Assembly: GCA_007695225.1 (NCBI GenBank)
Contig: REED01000173.1
Coordinates: 89,588 to 153,587 of the forward strand
DNA: 64,000 bases
Source: Gemmatimonadales bacterium
Lineage (GTDB): Bacteria > Gemmatimonadota > Gemmatimonadetes > Longimicrobiales > Gaopeijiaceae
Direction of reading: 5' to 3'
This document shows, piece after piece, positions 20,886 to 30,312 of this stretch. The translations under genes were made by a program, and so were the position numbers. Each line of letters starts with the position of its first letter. The stretch's first letter is position 1. The notes under the pieces are model-generated. The model saw only the letters and a program-made list of their open reading frames with translations. It searched no databases and was not told the origin of the DNA.

Positions 20886-22055
20886 TCATCCCTCTCCAGC
20901 CTCCCGGATCGCGTCTCTGGCCACGAGCCAACGGAGAACCTCATTGGTTCCTTCGTAGATCTCCGTGCCCTTGGCGTCTCGCATGAGCTTCTCCACCGGA
21001 TAGTCCCGCATGTAGCCGTACCCGCCGAAGATCTGCACCGCTTCATCCGCCACCCACATGGCGGTCTCGCTGGCGGCCACCTTGCTCATGGCCGCCCGGG
21101 CGGGAAGGGATCGGGGGAAGGAACCACCCTGGACCAGCTCCCCTGATTCCACCTCTCCCGCCACCTGCTGGAGGAGCGCTCGGCTCTGGGCGATGCGCTG
21201 CGCCATCCCCGCCAGCTTCTCCTGGATCGCGCCGAACCCCGAAAGGGGGGTCCCGAACTGCTCCCGCTCACCCGCGTAGCGGAGGGAATGCTCGAAGGCG
21301 GCCTCCGCCACACCCAGGGACTGGGCCGCCACCATGAGGCGTCCCACGACCAAGGCATCGGAGGCCACCTTCCACCCCTCTCCCTGGGCACCCAGAAGCG
21401 CGTCCCCTGAAAGAGCCAGATCCTGGAACCGGAGAGTGATGCTCTCCGAGGCGGAAAGGCCCAGGGTCCGCTCCCGCCCGACCACCTCGATGCCCGGCTG
21501 GGATCGGTCGACCAGGAAGGCTGAGATCCCGTCGCGACCCTCACCCGTTCGTGCGAAGACAAGAAGGAGCCCTGCGCGTTCCCCGTTGGTGACCCACCGT
21601 TTCTCCCCGGAGAGGGTCCAGCCGTCTCCCGAGGGGTGAGCGGCGCAGGCCAGGGCGGAGGGATCACTTCCCGCCTCCTCCTCGGAGAGGGCAAAGGCCC
21701 CAATGGCCTCGCCGGAAGCCAGCTTCGGCAGCCACGTGTCCCTCTGCCCGGGACTTCCGAAGGCCACCAGGGCCCGGGTCACGGGTCCGTTGTGGATGGC
21801 CGCCGTCAGCCCCACCGAGGCGTCGCCCCAGGAGAGGGCCTCCACCGCCAGAAGGGCGGTGACCAGGTCCAGCTCCAGTCCCCCGTGGTCCTCCGGGGCC
21901 CGGAGCCCCAGGAACCCCAACTCGGCCAACTTCCCGAAGATCGCCTCGGGAAGGGCCCGGTGGGCGTCCCACGCTTCGACATGGGGCCGGATCTCTCCGG
22001 CGGCGAACTCCCGGGCCATGGCCCGGATCTCCAACTGTTCTGACGTCAACGCCAT
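20886..22055 (-). CDS. Acyl-CoA dehydrogenase
   Basis: AFALSEEEAGSDPSALA, KRWVTNG, YAGEREQFGTPLSGFGAIQEKLAGM, QIFGGYGYMRDYPVEKLMRDAKGTEIYEGTNEV. Confidence 0.95.
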   Translation of the reverse strand: MALTSEQLEIRAMAREFAAGEIRPHVEAWDAHRALPEAIFGKLAELGFLGLRAPEDHGGLELDLVTALLAVEALSWGDASVGLTAAIHNGPVTRALVAFGSPGQRDTWLPKLASGEAIGAFALSEEEAGSDPSALACAAHPSGDGWTLSGEKRWVTNGERAGLLLVFARTGEGRDGISAFLVDRSQPGIEVVGRERTLGLSASESITLRFQDLALSGDALLGAQGEGWKVASDALVVGRLMVAAQSLGVAEAAFEHSLRYAGEREQFGTPLSGFGAIQEKLAGMAQRIAQSRALLQQVAGEVESGELVQGGSFPRSLPARAAMSKVAASETAMWVADEAVQIFGGYGYMRDYPVEKLMRDAKGTEIYEGTNEVLRWLVARDAIREAGEG

Positions 22056-22058
22056 GGA

Positions 22059-22922
22059 TCAGCCCCGGTAGTCGTGGAATCCGCGGCCCGACTTCCGGCC
22101 CAACCAGCCGGCGGCCACGTACTTGCGAAGGAGGGGGCAGGGGCGGTAACGGTCGTCGCCCAGCTCCCGATGGAGGACCTCCAGAATGTTCAGGCAGGTG
22201 TCCAACCCGATGAGATCCGCCAGCGCCAGGGGTCCCATGGGGTGGTTCATTCCCAGCTTCATGACCGTGTCGATGGCCTCGGGCTCCGCCACTCCCTCCA
22301 TGAGGGCGAAGACGGCCTCGTTGATCATGGGCATGAGGACCCGGTTGGAGACGAATCCGGGGAAATCGTTTACCTCCACCGGGGTCTTCCCCAAGGCCCG
22401 GGAGAGCTCCATGACGCTAGCGGTGGTGGCGTCGTCGGTGGCCAGTCCCCGGATGACCTCCACCAGCTGCATCACCGGCACCGGGTTCATGAAGTGCATC
22501 CCGATGACCTTTTCCGGCCGGGACGTTCGAGCGGCGATCTCGGTGATGGAGATGGAGGAGGTGTTGGAGGCCAGGATGGCCCCCTCCGGGGTGAGGCGGT
22601 CCAGGTCCTGGAAGAGTTCGTACTTGAGTTCCGCCCGCTCCGGGATGGCCTCCACCACCAGGTCGGCGTCACCGACGCCGTCGCTCCGGTCGGTGGCTGT
22701 GCGGATCCGGCCAAGGGCCTTGGATTTCTCCTCCTCGGAGAGCGCGCCCTTCTTCACCTGCCGATCCATATTCTTGCCAATGGTGGCCAGGGCCTTCTCC
22801 AGGAAGGGGGCCTCCAGGTCCACGAGGGCCACTTCCAGGCCGCTCTGGGCACAGACATGGGCGATCCCGTTCCCCATGGTTCCGCTACCGATCACCGCCA
22901 CGCGCTTGATCTCCGTCGCCAT
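22059..22922 (-). CDS. 3-hydroxybutyryl-CoA dehydrogenase
   Basis: MATEIKRVAVIGSGTMGNGIAHVCAQSG; SNTSSISITEIAARTSRPEKVIGMHFMNPVPVMQLVEVIRG. Confidence 0.95.
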   Translation of the reverse strand: MATEIKRVAVIGSGTMGNGIAHVCAQSGLEVALVDLEAPFLEKALATIGKNMDRQVKKGALSEEEKSKALGRIRTATDRSDGVGDADLVVEAIPERAELKYELFQDLDRLTPEGAILASNTSSISITEIAARTSRPEKVIGMHFMNPVPVMQLVEVIRGLATDDATTASVMELSRALGKTPVEVNDFPGFVSNRVLMPMINEAVFALMEGVAEPEAIDTVMKLGMNHPMGPLALADLIGLDTCLNILEVLHRELGDDRYRPCPLLRKYVAAGWLGRKSGRGFHDYRG

Positions 22923-23137
22923 ATCGCTCCGTCCTTCCGGTTCGTCGTTTGTTTCGGGATCCTCCGGAGCCACCTGCCCGGAATGGGATCCGCTGTGGTC
23001 GTGATCCGGCCCCGGTCGTTCCTGGACGACCGGGGCCTCGTTCCCGGAGACCCATCCGTTTGTGGAATCCCCTGCGGTGTCGCGTCTGGAAATGGACCTC
23101 GGGACGAGGCCTCCATCTCCGACCGGCACCGCCGCTG

Positions 23138-24349
23138 TCAGCCCCGCTCCACCGACAGGGCCACCGCGTTTCCGCCGCCCAGGCAGAGCGTCGCGAGTCC
23201 CGTCCCCACGTCCCGATCCTCCATGGCGTGGATCAGGGTGATGAGGACCCGGGCACCGGAGCAGCCGATGGGGTGCCCCAGGGCAACCGCACCGCCGTGG
23301 ACGTTGACCCGGTCGGGATCCATCCCGAGCCCCTTCATGTCGGCCAGTGCCTGCACGGCGAAGGCCTCGTTCACCTCGATGAGGCCGTAGTCGCCGATGG
23401 AAGCGCCGGTCCTCTTCATCAGGTTCTGCACCGCAGCGATGGGGGCGAAGAAGAGATCCTGGGGCTCGGTACCGCCGGACGCATAGCCATTGATCCGGGC
23501 CCGGACCGTGAGCCCATGGGCCTGGGCGAAGGCCAGGGAGGTCACCACCAGGGCCGCCCCTCCGTCGTTCAGTCCCGGCGCGTTCCCCGCCGTCACCACC
23601 AATTCCTCGATGTCGGAGGGAGCGTCCTTGGGAAATGCAGGGCGGAGTCGACCCAGCGCCTCGAGAGAGGTGTCCTTCCGGGGCCCCTCATCGGTGTCCA
23701 CCACCGTGGTCCCCTTCCGGCCTGCGATCTCCACCGGGACGATCTCGTCGGTGAACTTCCCCGCCTCGATGGCCGCCACCGCCTTCTGGTGGGAGGCCAG
23801 GGAGAAGGCATCGGCTTCCTCTCTGGAGATACCCGCTTTCTGCGCCGTGTACTCGGCATGCCCGCCCATGTGACACTGACCGAAGGCGCACCAGAGCCCG
23901 TCATGGATGAGTCCGTCCTGGAGCTTCTGGTCCCCGAACTTCACCCCGCCCCGGAGGCCCCGGAGGAAGTAGGGGACGTTGGACATGGACTCGAAGCCAC
24001 CGGCCACTGCGGCCTGGATGTCCCCGGCCTTGATGGCCTGGGCGGCCAGCATGACGGCCTTCAGCCCCGACCCGCACACCTTGTTCACGGTGACGGCGGG
24101 GATGGTGGCGGGAAGATCGGCGCCGATGGCCGCCTGGCGGGCCGGCGCCTGACCCCCGCCCCCCTGTACCACATTCCCCAGGATCACCTCATCCAGCGCC
24201 GACGGATCGATGCCGGCCCGCTCGACGGCGGCCCGAACGGCCATCGCACCCAGTTCCGGAGCGGAAAGGGGGCTCAGGCCGCCGAGGAATCGACCGATGG
24301 GGGTACGTGCGCCGCTGACGATCACCGGGATGCGGGACGGGTCGCTCAT
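23138..24349 (-). CDS. Acetyl-CoA C-acetyltransferase (thiolase)
   Basis: VSGARTPIGRFLGGL, VNKVCGSGLKAVMLAAQAI, VNVHGGAVALGHPIGCSGARVLITL, LATLCLGGGNAVALSVE. Confidence 0.97.
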   Translation of the reverse strand: MSDPSRIPVIVSGARTPIGRFLGGLSPLSAPELGAMAVRAAVERAGIDPSALDEVILGNVVQGGGGQAPARQAAIGADLPATIPAVTVNKVCGSGLKAVMLAAQAIKAGDIQAAVAGGFESMSNVPYFLRGLRGGVKFGDQKLQDGLIHDGLWCAFGQCHMGGHAEYTAQKAGISREEADAFSLASHQKAVAAIEAGKFTDEIVPVEIAGRKGTTVVDTDEGPRKDTSLEALGRLRPAFPKDAPSDIEELVVTAGNAPGLNDGGAALVVTSLAFAQAHGLTVRARINGYASGGTEPQDLFFAPIAAVQNLMKRTGASIGDYGLIEVNEAFAVQALADMKGLGMDPDRVNVHGGAVALGHPIGCSGARVLITLIHAMEDRDVGTGLATLCLGGGNAVALSVERG

Positions 24350-24614
24350 GAAGTGCCTTCTTCCTTTGGGGATTCGTGGATTCGCTTGGTCTGGGATCCT
24401 GCCCGGCGGTAAACGCCCGACCGGGACCGCCCTGCGGGGACCGCCGAGGCGGGGCGGGTGAGGCATGTGACCGGGGGGTGGTCCCGGAATCGACCGGACC
24501 CCGGCTCGCTCGTTCCGGCTCACCGGGTCCGAGTCGCCGGTTCCGGAGCCCCTGTAGCCCGAGAAAGATAGGAAGAATCGCAGGGGAGGTCACCTTCCCC
24601 TTCCCCCTGCCCCT

Positions 24615-25514
24615 TCAGTCCTCCACGTCCCCGGTTCGAAGGCCGCGCATCTCGGCGTCCAGGCGTCCCCAGGGCGTCCGGGCGTCATGCTCGAAGATGA
24701 GGAGCCAGTCCTCCTGCGCGGCCCGAGACCAGGTGGTCCGCTTGGATTCCAGTGTCACCAGGGGCTCCAGGTCATAGCCCATGATCCATGGGAGGGGAAC
24801 GTGGGCGGCCGTGGGACAGAGATCGGCCAGGAAACATGCCGTTTCTCCATCGGACTCCAGAAGGACGGACTGGTGATGAGGGGTATGGCCCGGGGTGGGA
24901 AGGAGCCGGATTCCCTCAGTGAGCTGGGTCTCTCCCTCCACCGTATCCCAGAGCCCCGCACGGGTGACGGGCTCCACATTCTCCGCCAGGTACGATGCCC
25001 GAATCCGTTCATTCTGTATCCCGGCGAAGGCCAGTTCCTTCTCCTGAACCACGTAACGCGCCCGGGGAAAGGCGGGAACCACACGACCGTCCTCGGTTCG
25101 CACGGTCCCACCTCCGGCATGATCGAAGTGGAGATGGGTCATGACCACCAGATCTACGGCATCGGGCTGGAAACCCGCCGCCCGGATCCCGTCTTCGAGT
25201 CGGGTGGGCGAGCCCTGGTTCTGGATCCCGTAGATCTCCCGGAAGCGCGCATCCTCCTTGTTCCCCACGCCGGTATCGATGAGGACGAGGGCACCGGGCG
25301 TCTCCACCAGCAGACAGCGGAGGCCCAATGGGATCCGGTTCCGGTCATCGGCGGGGATCCGCCGTTCCCACAGGGGCTTCGGCACAACACCGAACATGGC
25401 CCCCCCGTCCAGGCGCTGAAGGCCGGCCTCAATGGCATGGACCCTCAGGGACCCCACCTTACGGGACCGGACCAGGGGAAGCGTCTCGATGGATACGGGG
25501 GAAGGTTGGGACAT
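24615..25514 (-). CDS. MBL-fold metallo-hydrolase
   Basis: LVMTHLHFDHAGG, LIDTGVGNK, LLPTPGHTPHHQSVLL; start MSQPSPVSIETLPL. Confidence 0.9.
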   Translation of the reverse strand: MSQPSPVSIETLPLVRSRKVGSLRVHAIEAGLQRLDGGAMFGVVPKPLWERRIPADDRNRIPLGLRCLLVETPGALVLIDTGVGNKEDARFREIYGIQNQGSPTRLEDGIRAAGFQPDAVDLVVMTHLHFDHAGGGTVRTEDGRVVPAFPRARYVVQEKELAFAGIQNERIRASYLAENVEPVTRAGLWDTVEGETQLTEGIRLLPTPGHTPHHQSVLLESDGETACFLADLCPTAAHVPLPWIMGYDLEPLVTLESKRTTWSRAAQEDWLLIFEHDARTPWGRLDAEMRGLRTGDVED

Positions 25515-25597
25515 GGATCGATGGGGTGGAAGGTGGGAGCCATGGGGAATCTGTCGCCGGGGCCGCGCGGATCGGAGCCGGCAGAGACCCATCCTTT

Positions 25598-25626
25598 CGT
25601 ACGTCCGTACGTCCGTACGTCCGTAC
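25598..25626. repeat. Short tandem repeat, 8-bp unit CGTACGTC x ~3.6
   Basis: cgtacgtc cgtacgtc cgtacgtc cgtac, 84 bp upstream of the MBL-fold gene. Confidence 0.95.
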
Positions 25627-25736
25627 ATTCCCAAGATAGGGCCTTCCACCGCCGTGCGGGGGGGGTTACCCCGGGGCTTCCCGATTGAACTCCACTCCCG
25701 GATCTTCGCCGCACTCCACCCCGCCCCTCCCCTTCT

Positions 25737-26531
25737 TCAACGGCCCTTCAGGAGTCGTTCGAGGCCCGCAAGGTCCGAGGCCCCCCGAACTTCGGCCCGA
25801 TTCAGCAGGTGAAGCAGAAGGCGCGCCGTGGCCAGGGCATCGCCGTGGGCACGATGGCGGGCGTGGATGGGGATGGAGAAGTGTCGGGTGAGGGGATCCA
25901 GGGCGTAGCTCCGGAGCCCCGGCACGAGCCTCCGTCCCATGCGAACGGTGCAGAGTCGAGGCTGGGAAAGACCGGTTCCGGAAGCCCTCAGGAGTTCCTG
26001 ATCGAGGAAACCCCAGTCGAAGGAGGCGTTGTGGGCCACAAAGACCCGTCCCTCGAGGCGGCGGGCCACATGGGGAGCGACCCCTTCGAAAGAGGGAGCC
26101 TCGGCCACCATGGCGTCGGTGATCCCGGTGAGACCCTGGATTCGCGGTGGGATGGACCGCCCGGGATTCACAAGCGACTCGAACGAGGCCCCTACCTCGC
26201 CGTTCCGGACCTCCACGATGGCTACCTCGGTGATCCGGTGCCCACGCTGGAAACTCCCGCCGGTGGTCTCCACATCCACGACAGCGAAGGTGAGGCGTCG
26301 AAGAGGAGGGCCCGGCGCCTCCCTGGAGGCGAGGCGCCAGATCCCCTCTCCATCCACCTGGAATCGGGGATCGGATCCCAGGAGGGCAAAGACCGCCGCT
26401 GACGCGGCTCGGGGATTCCCCTCCAGTTTCAGGGCCGAGCGCGCAAGCTCCAGGGTATGAAGGGGACCGGTACGAAGGGCCCGGTCTGCTCGCTCCACCA
26501 GAGTGGGTCCAGGGAGGGAACGATCCTTCAA
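25737..26531 (-). CDS. 3'-5' exonuclease, DnaQ/DEDDh family
   Basis: TFAVVDVETTGGSFQRGHRITEVAIVEV, FVAHNASFDWGFLDQEL, HRAHGDALATARLL; probable TTG start overlapping the rex stop (TTGA). Confidence 0.87.
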   Translation of the reverse strand: MKDRSLPGPTLVERADRALRTGPLHTLELARSALKLEGNPRAASAAVFALLGSDPRFQVDGEGIWRLASREAPGPPLRRLTFAVVDVETTGGSFQRGHRITEVAIVEVRNGEVGASFESLVNPGRSIPPRIQGLTGITDAMVAEAPSFEGVAPHVARRLEGRVFVAHNASFDWGFLDQELLRASGTGLSQPRLCTVRMGRRLVPGLRSYALDPLTRHFSIPIHARHRAHGDALATARLLLHLLNRAEVRGASDLAGLERLLKGR

Positions 26532-27271
26532 GCCGGTCCCTCCTCGCTTCCCAGTGGAGCCCGGGACCCACTCCCGGATCCGCCTCCACCAGGAGACGCA
26601 CCGAGAGAGCCTGGACGGCGGGCCAGGGCAAAGGAGAGGGCCTCCATCTCCAGTGCCAGATTCACATCGTTCACCACAACGGTCGCCGGAACCTCCAACC
26701 GTACCGGAGCGAAGTTCAGAATGGCCCGGACTCCCGCAGCCACCAGGCGATCCGTCACCTCCTGGGCCGCGGCGCCAGGCACGGCAAGGATCGCCATCTC
26801 CACCCCTTCCCCGGCCACCATCGTCTCCAACTCCTCCATGGGCCGGATGCGGGTCCCTTCCCATAGAACCCCCACCTTGGCCGGGTCACGGTCCAGGACA
26901 GCGACGATTCGGAAGCCCCGCTCGGCGAAGTGGGGATAGGCATGAAGGGCCGATCCGATCCGACCCGCCCCCACCAGGACCACCGTCCAGGGGCGGGAGA
27001 GGCCGAGGATACGACGGAGGCCCTGGAGCAGGGAGGAGACCGGATACCCCAGGCCCCGGGTGCCGAACGATCCGAAGGAGGAGAGATCCTTGCGGACCTG
27101 GGCGGCGCTGGTTCCTGCCGTTCGGGCCAACTCACCGCTGGACACGGACTCCGTCCCCCCGACCGCCAGTTCCTCGAGAGCACGGAGGTACAGGGAGAGG
27201 CGTCGGACAGTGGACTGGGAGATCTTGCGGGAGGCGGTCACCGGTCGTGAGGGCAGCGAGGGAGGACCCAT
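26528..27271 (-). CDS. rex: Redox-sensing transcriptional repressor Rex
   Basis: STVRRLSLYLRALEEL, SSGELARTAGTSAAQVRKDLSSFGSFGTRGLGYPVSSL, VLVGAGRIGSALHAYPHFAERGFRIVAVLDRDP. Confidence 0.96.
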   Translation of the reverse strand: MGPPSLPSRPVTASRKISQSTVRRLSLYLRALEELAVGGTESVSSGELARTAGTSAAQVRKDLSSFGSFGTRGLGYPVSSLLQGLRRILGLSRPWTVVLVGAGRIGSALHAYPHFAERGFRIVAVLDRDPAKVGVLWEGTRIRPMEELETMVAGEGVEMAILAVPGAAAQEVTDRLVAAGVRAILNFAPVRLEVPATVVVNDVNLALEMEALSFALARRPGSLGASPGGGGSGSGSRAPLGSEEGPA

Positions 27272-27284
27272 AGGTCCGGGATGG

Positions 27285-27304
27285 CTTGTGAAGGTTTTCA
27301 CAAG
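27285..27304. promoter_or_regulatory. Rex operator: perfect palindrome CTTGTGAAGGTTTTCACAAG
   Basis: Matches the Rex-box pattern TTGTGAA-N4-TTCACAA exactly; 14 bp upstream of the rex ATG. Confidence 0.93.
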
Positions 27305-27315
27305 CATCGTCCAGG

Positions 27316-27345
27316 AAGGTAGAAAGGGGAGGAAGCCGCCGTCAA
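27316..27345 (-). promoter_or_regulatory. Predicted rex promoter
   Basis: Minus strand TTGACG-N18-TACCTT; the Rex palindrome follows just downstream of the -10. Confidence 0.5.
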
Positions 27346-27393
27346 CACGCCCCGGCCGTTCGGGCGACGGTGTCCGGTGACCTCCCTACCTTT

Positions 27394-28221
27394 TCAGCGG
27401 CCTTCCAATTCCCGGGAAAGGCGGATGAAGGTCTCGGGGGCCAGCGTCTCAGGGCGTGCCCGGAAGTCGACCCCGAGGGAGCCCAGGAGGGCCTCGGCCC
27501 CCGTCCGTCCCAGCGCAATTTCCGGATGGTCTCTGAGAATCTTCCCCATCTGCTTCCGTCGCCACTGAAAGGCGGCGCGGGTGAGTCTCCGTAGGGCCGC
27601 TTCCTCGCCGATCTCCAGGGGAGGGGGGACCAGAGGACGGATTCGGAGCACGGTGGAGTCCACCTTGGGCCGGGGTCGAAACGCACCGGGCGGCACGTGG
27701 AGGACCCGTTCCGCCTGTGCAACCGTCTGCACCCCCACCGATAGCGCCCCGTATTCCTTTCCCCCGGGGGTGGCCAGAACGCGGTCCGCCACCTCACGCT
27801 GCACCATGAGGAGGATTTCCCGGGGGCGGGGACGCTCGAGGAGGTGGAAGAGGATGGGAGTTGTGAGGTTGTAGGGGATATTCCCCACCACCCGGAGTCG
27901 ACCCGGGTCCGGCACAAGTGCCCCCAGGGGGAGATTCAGGATATCATCCTGGATGACCTCCACCGAGGGCCGATCCTGGTAGCGGGCCACGAGGTCGGCC
28001 GCCAGATCCCGATCCAGCTCCACCAGGAGGAGGTGGTCCACCACCTCGGCCAGGTGCTGGGTGAGGGCGCCCTGCCCCGGGCCGATCTCCAGCACCGTCT
28101 CCCCCGGCTCCACGCCCACCGCTTCCACGATCTTCCGCTGCAGATTGGGGTCCACCAGGAAGTTCTGCCCCATGGACCGACGGGCCCGATGCCTCCGCTG
28201 CGACTCCTCCGGGGACTCCAC
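27394..28221 (-). CDS. rsmA: 16S rRNA (adenine(1518)-N(6)/adenine(1519)-N(6))-dimethyltransferase
   Basis: RRSMGQNFLVDPNLQRKIVEAVGVEPGETVLEIGPGQGALTQHLAE; VVGNIPYNLTTPILFHLLE. Confidence 0.96.
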   Translation of the reverse strand: MESPEESQRRHRARRSMGQNFLVDPNLQRKIVEAVGVEPGETVLEIGPGQGALTQHLAEVVDHLLLVELDRDLAADLVARYQDRPSVEVIQDDILNLPLGALVPDPGRLRVVGNIPYNLTTPILFHLLERPRPREILLMVQREVADRVLATPGGKEYGALSVGVQTVAQAERVLHVPPGAFRPRPKVDSTVLRIRPLVPPPLEIGEEAALRRLTRAAFQWRRKQMGKILRDHPEIALGRTGAEALLGSLGVDFRARPETLAPETFIRLSRELEGR

Positions 28222-28224
28222 GCT

Positions 28225-29805
28225 TCAGAGCCGAAGCACGACGGCCGACCGGTCATCCCCCTCCTGCAGGGGGCCACCTCTCTCCAGGGCGAAGAGGGCC
28301 TCGACGATGTCCCGCGCAGGACGATCCCGGAGGTGGCTCGCCGCCTCCACGACCCTCAGTTCCGCCTCGATGCGGGAGTCGGCCTCCAGGGTATCCGAGA
28401 GCCCGTCGGTGAATAGGAGAAGGAGGTCCCGCCCCGGTGTCCATGCCACCCGCTCCACCTGGTACTCCTCTGCGGAACTGATCCCCATGGGAAGGTCCAG
28501 GGCGTCGAGGCGCTGGTGAGTGCCATCCTCCCGGATGATAAAGGCGTGGGGGTGTCCGGCATTGGCATAGACCAGCTCCCCCCGCTCCGGGTCCAGGACC
28601 CCGTAGAAGAGGGTCAGGTACATCTCGGTGGTCTCGAGCTCGGAGCGCAGGGCCTCCCCCATTTCAGTGAGTACCTGTCCGGGGCTCTCCACCTCGGAGA
28701 CATAGATGGAGCCGGCGCTCATGGAGAGGGCCATGATGAGGGCCGCCGGGAACCCGTGGCTGGACACATCCCCGATCATGACGCCGAACCGGCCTCCCGG
28801 GAGCCGGAAGAGTTGATAGAAGTCTCCCCCCACCAGTTCCGCCGGCTCCACCCGGGCACCCACCCGATCCGGGTCGAAGTTGTTGGTGTCGGGGAGGAGC
28901 TTCATCTGGAGGTCGTGGGCCAGTTCCATCTCCCGGCCCACCCGTTCCCGCTCCACCGATTCGTGGATGAGCCGGTTGTTCTCCAGGGCCGCACCCACCT
29001 GCGAGGCGATGGCGCTGAGCAGCTTTTGGTCCGACGCTGTGAATCTCCCGCCCCGACGGCGGCCGATGAGGTTGATGACCCCCACCGCCCGAACGTCTCC
29101 CTCGGGGGGAGTGAAGCGGATGGGAACCGAGAGAACCGAGTCGCCCCGGGGCCCGGCACCCCCTTCGCCGTCGTCATTGGGGCGCAGGCCGTCCCCGGTG
29201 AGGATGAGGGGACGCCCCTCGGTGAATACCTGGGTGGTGATGGAGGACACGTCAGAGGAAGCCAGGGTCCCCTCCTGCCCGTTCCCCCCGACCGAAGCCA
29301 CCAGGTTCAGAAGGTCCTCCTCCCGGGAATGGACCCAGAGGGAGCCCCGGAGGGCTCCCATGACGTCGCAGACCTCGGCCAGGATGAGGCGGGCCGCATC
29401 CCGGAGGCGAAGGACGGATCCCAGGGTCTCGGAGATGGAGTAGAGGAGGTTGATCTCCTCGTAGCGCTCGGAGACCTCGTAGGTGAAGAACCGGATCTCC
29501 TCGGCGTACTGGTAGAGGCTCTCCAGAGTGGACCGAAGCACATTGGCCGCGTGACGGCCCACCTCGTCCACAGGAAGCCGGACCTCCAGCACCAGATCCG
29601 AGCCGTCACGAACGGGAACCGAGAGGAGGACGGAATCCGGGCGGGGTTCAATCTCTCCCCCGGATTCGGGAAAAAGATGGAAGGGACGATCCCGCCCCCG
29701 GGGAAACCAGAGGTGGAGATCCAGGTGGAATCCCCTGCCGAACTCGGTGAGCACCTGCGCCACCGCCTCCGGGAGAAGCTCCCGGGCGGTGCGCTCCTGG
29801 GTCAT
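28225..29805 (-). CDS. GAF domain / SpoIIE-type PP2C serine phosphatase (RsbU-like)
   Basis: Central GAF-like region; ELAHDLQMKLLPD...AELVGGDFYQLFRLPGGRFGVMIGDVSSHGFPAALIMALSMS...YANAGHPHAFII...LLLFTDGLSD. Confidence 0.92.
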   Translation of the reverse strand: MTQERTARELLPEAVAQVLTEFGRGFHLDLHLWFPRGRDRPFHLFPESGGEIEPRPDSVLLSVPVRDGSDLVLEVRLPVDEVGRHAANVLRSTLESLYQYAEEIRFFTYEVSERYEEINLLYSISETLGSVLRLRDAARLILAEVCDVMGALRGSLWVHSREEDLLNLVASVGGNGQEGTLASSDVSSITTQVFTEGRPLILTGDGLRPNDDGEGGAGPRGDSVLSVPIRFTPPEGDVRAVGVINLIGRRRGGRFTASDQKLLSAIASQVGAALENNRLIHESVERERVGREMELAHDLQMKLLPDTNNFDPDRVGARVEPAELVGGDFYQLFRLPGGRFGVMIGDVSSHGFPAALIMALSMSAGSIYVSEVESPGQVLTEMGEALRSELETTEMYLTLFYGVLDPERGELVYANAGHPHAFIIREDGTHQRLDALDLPMGISSAEEYQVERVAWTPGRDLLLLFTDGLSDTLEADSRIEAELRVVEAASHLRDRPARDIVEALFALERGGPLQEGDDRSAVVLRL

Positions 29806-30242
29806 GCGGAGGCCTCGTGCACCCTCGTATGGGAATCCGGGAGAAGGAGCACGAGGGTCACGGCGTTGCCCCGCTCGTTGAAGTGGACCTCGTCCATGAG
29901 TTTCCGCATGAGAAAGATCCCCCGACCACCCTCCCTCCGGAGGTTGGCAGGAACCGTGGGGTCCGGGACCCCGTTCGGATTGAAGCCGTCTCCCTGGTCG
30001 GTGACCCGGGCCCTGAGACGATTCCCCTGGACGAAGACCTCCACCCGGACCCGCTTCGACGGATCTCGACGGTTGCCGTAGATCATGGCGTTGGCCAGGG
30101 CCTCGGTGAGGCAGACCCGGAAGTTGAAACGGAGCTTCCGCGCCACGCTTTCACAGGTGGTGCAGCGGTGGACGACGAATTCCACCGCCTCCTCGATGAA
30201 CTGGAGGTCGTTGGGAAGTTCGAAGACGAGTTCTCGATCCAT
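29802..30242 (-). CDS. Anti-sigma regulatory factor, HATPase_c (RsbW/SpoIIAB-like)
   Basis: RVCLTEALANAMIYGNRRDPSKRVRVEV...RVTDQGDGFNPNGVPDPTVPANLRREGGRGIFLMRKLMDEVHF. Confidence 0.92.
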   Translation of the reverse strand: MDRELVFELPNDLQFIEEAVEFVVHRCTTCESVARKLRFNFRVCLTEALANAMIYGNRRDPSKRVRVEVFVQGNRLRARVTDQGDGFNPNGVPDPTVPANLRREGGRGIFLMRKLMDEVHFNERGNAVTLVLLLPDSHTRVHEASA

Positions 30243-30312
30243 GGATCCCCCGGGACCAGGCCGTCGTTTCGCCGATGGATCATTCTCATCGGCGGTGGGG
30301 GAGGGTCTGGGG

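Noticed and set aside
20886-24349. Acyl-CoA dehydrogenase / 3-hydroxybutyryl-CoA dehydrogenase / thiolase cluster as a novel pathway
   Set aside because: Standard short-chain acyl-CoA metabolism genes; no unusual partner found, so not raised as a finding.
25666-26631. 321-aa minus ORF overlapping the exonuclease
   Set aside because: Alternative frame of the DnaQ-like gene; the 25737 frame carries the DEDDh motifs.
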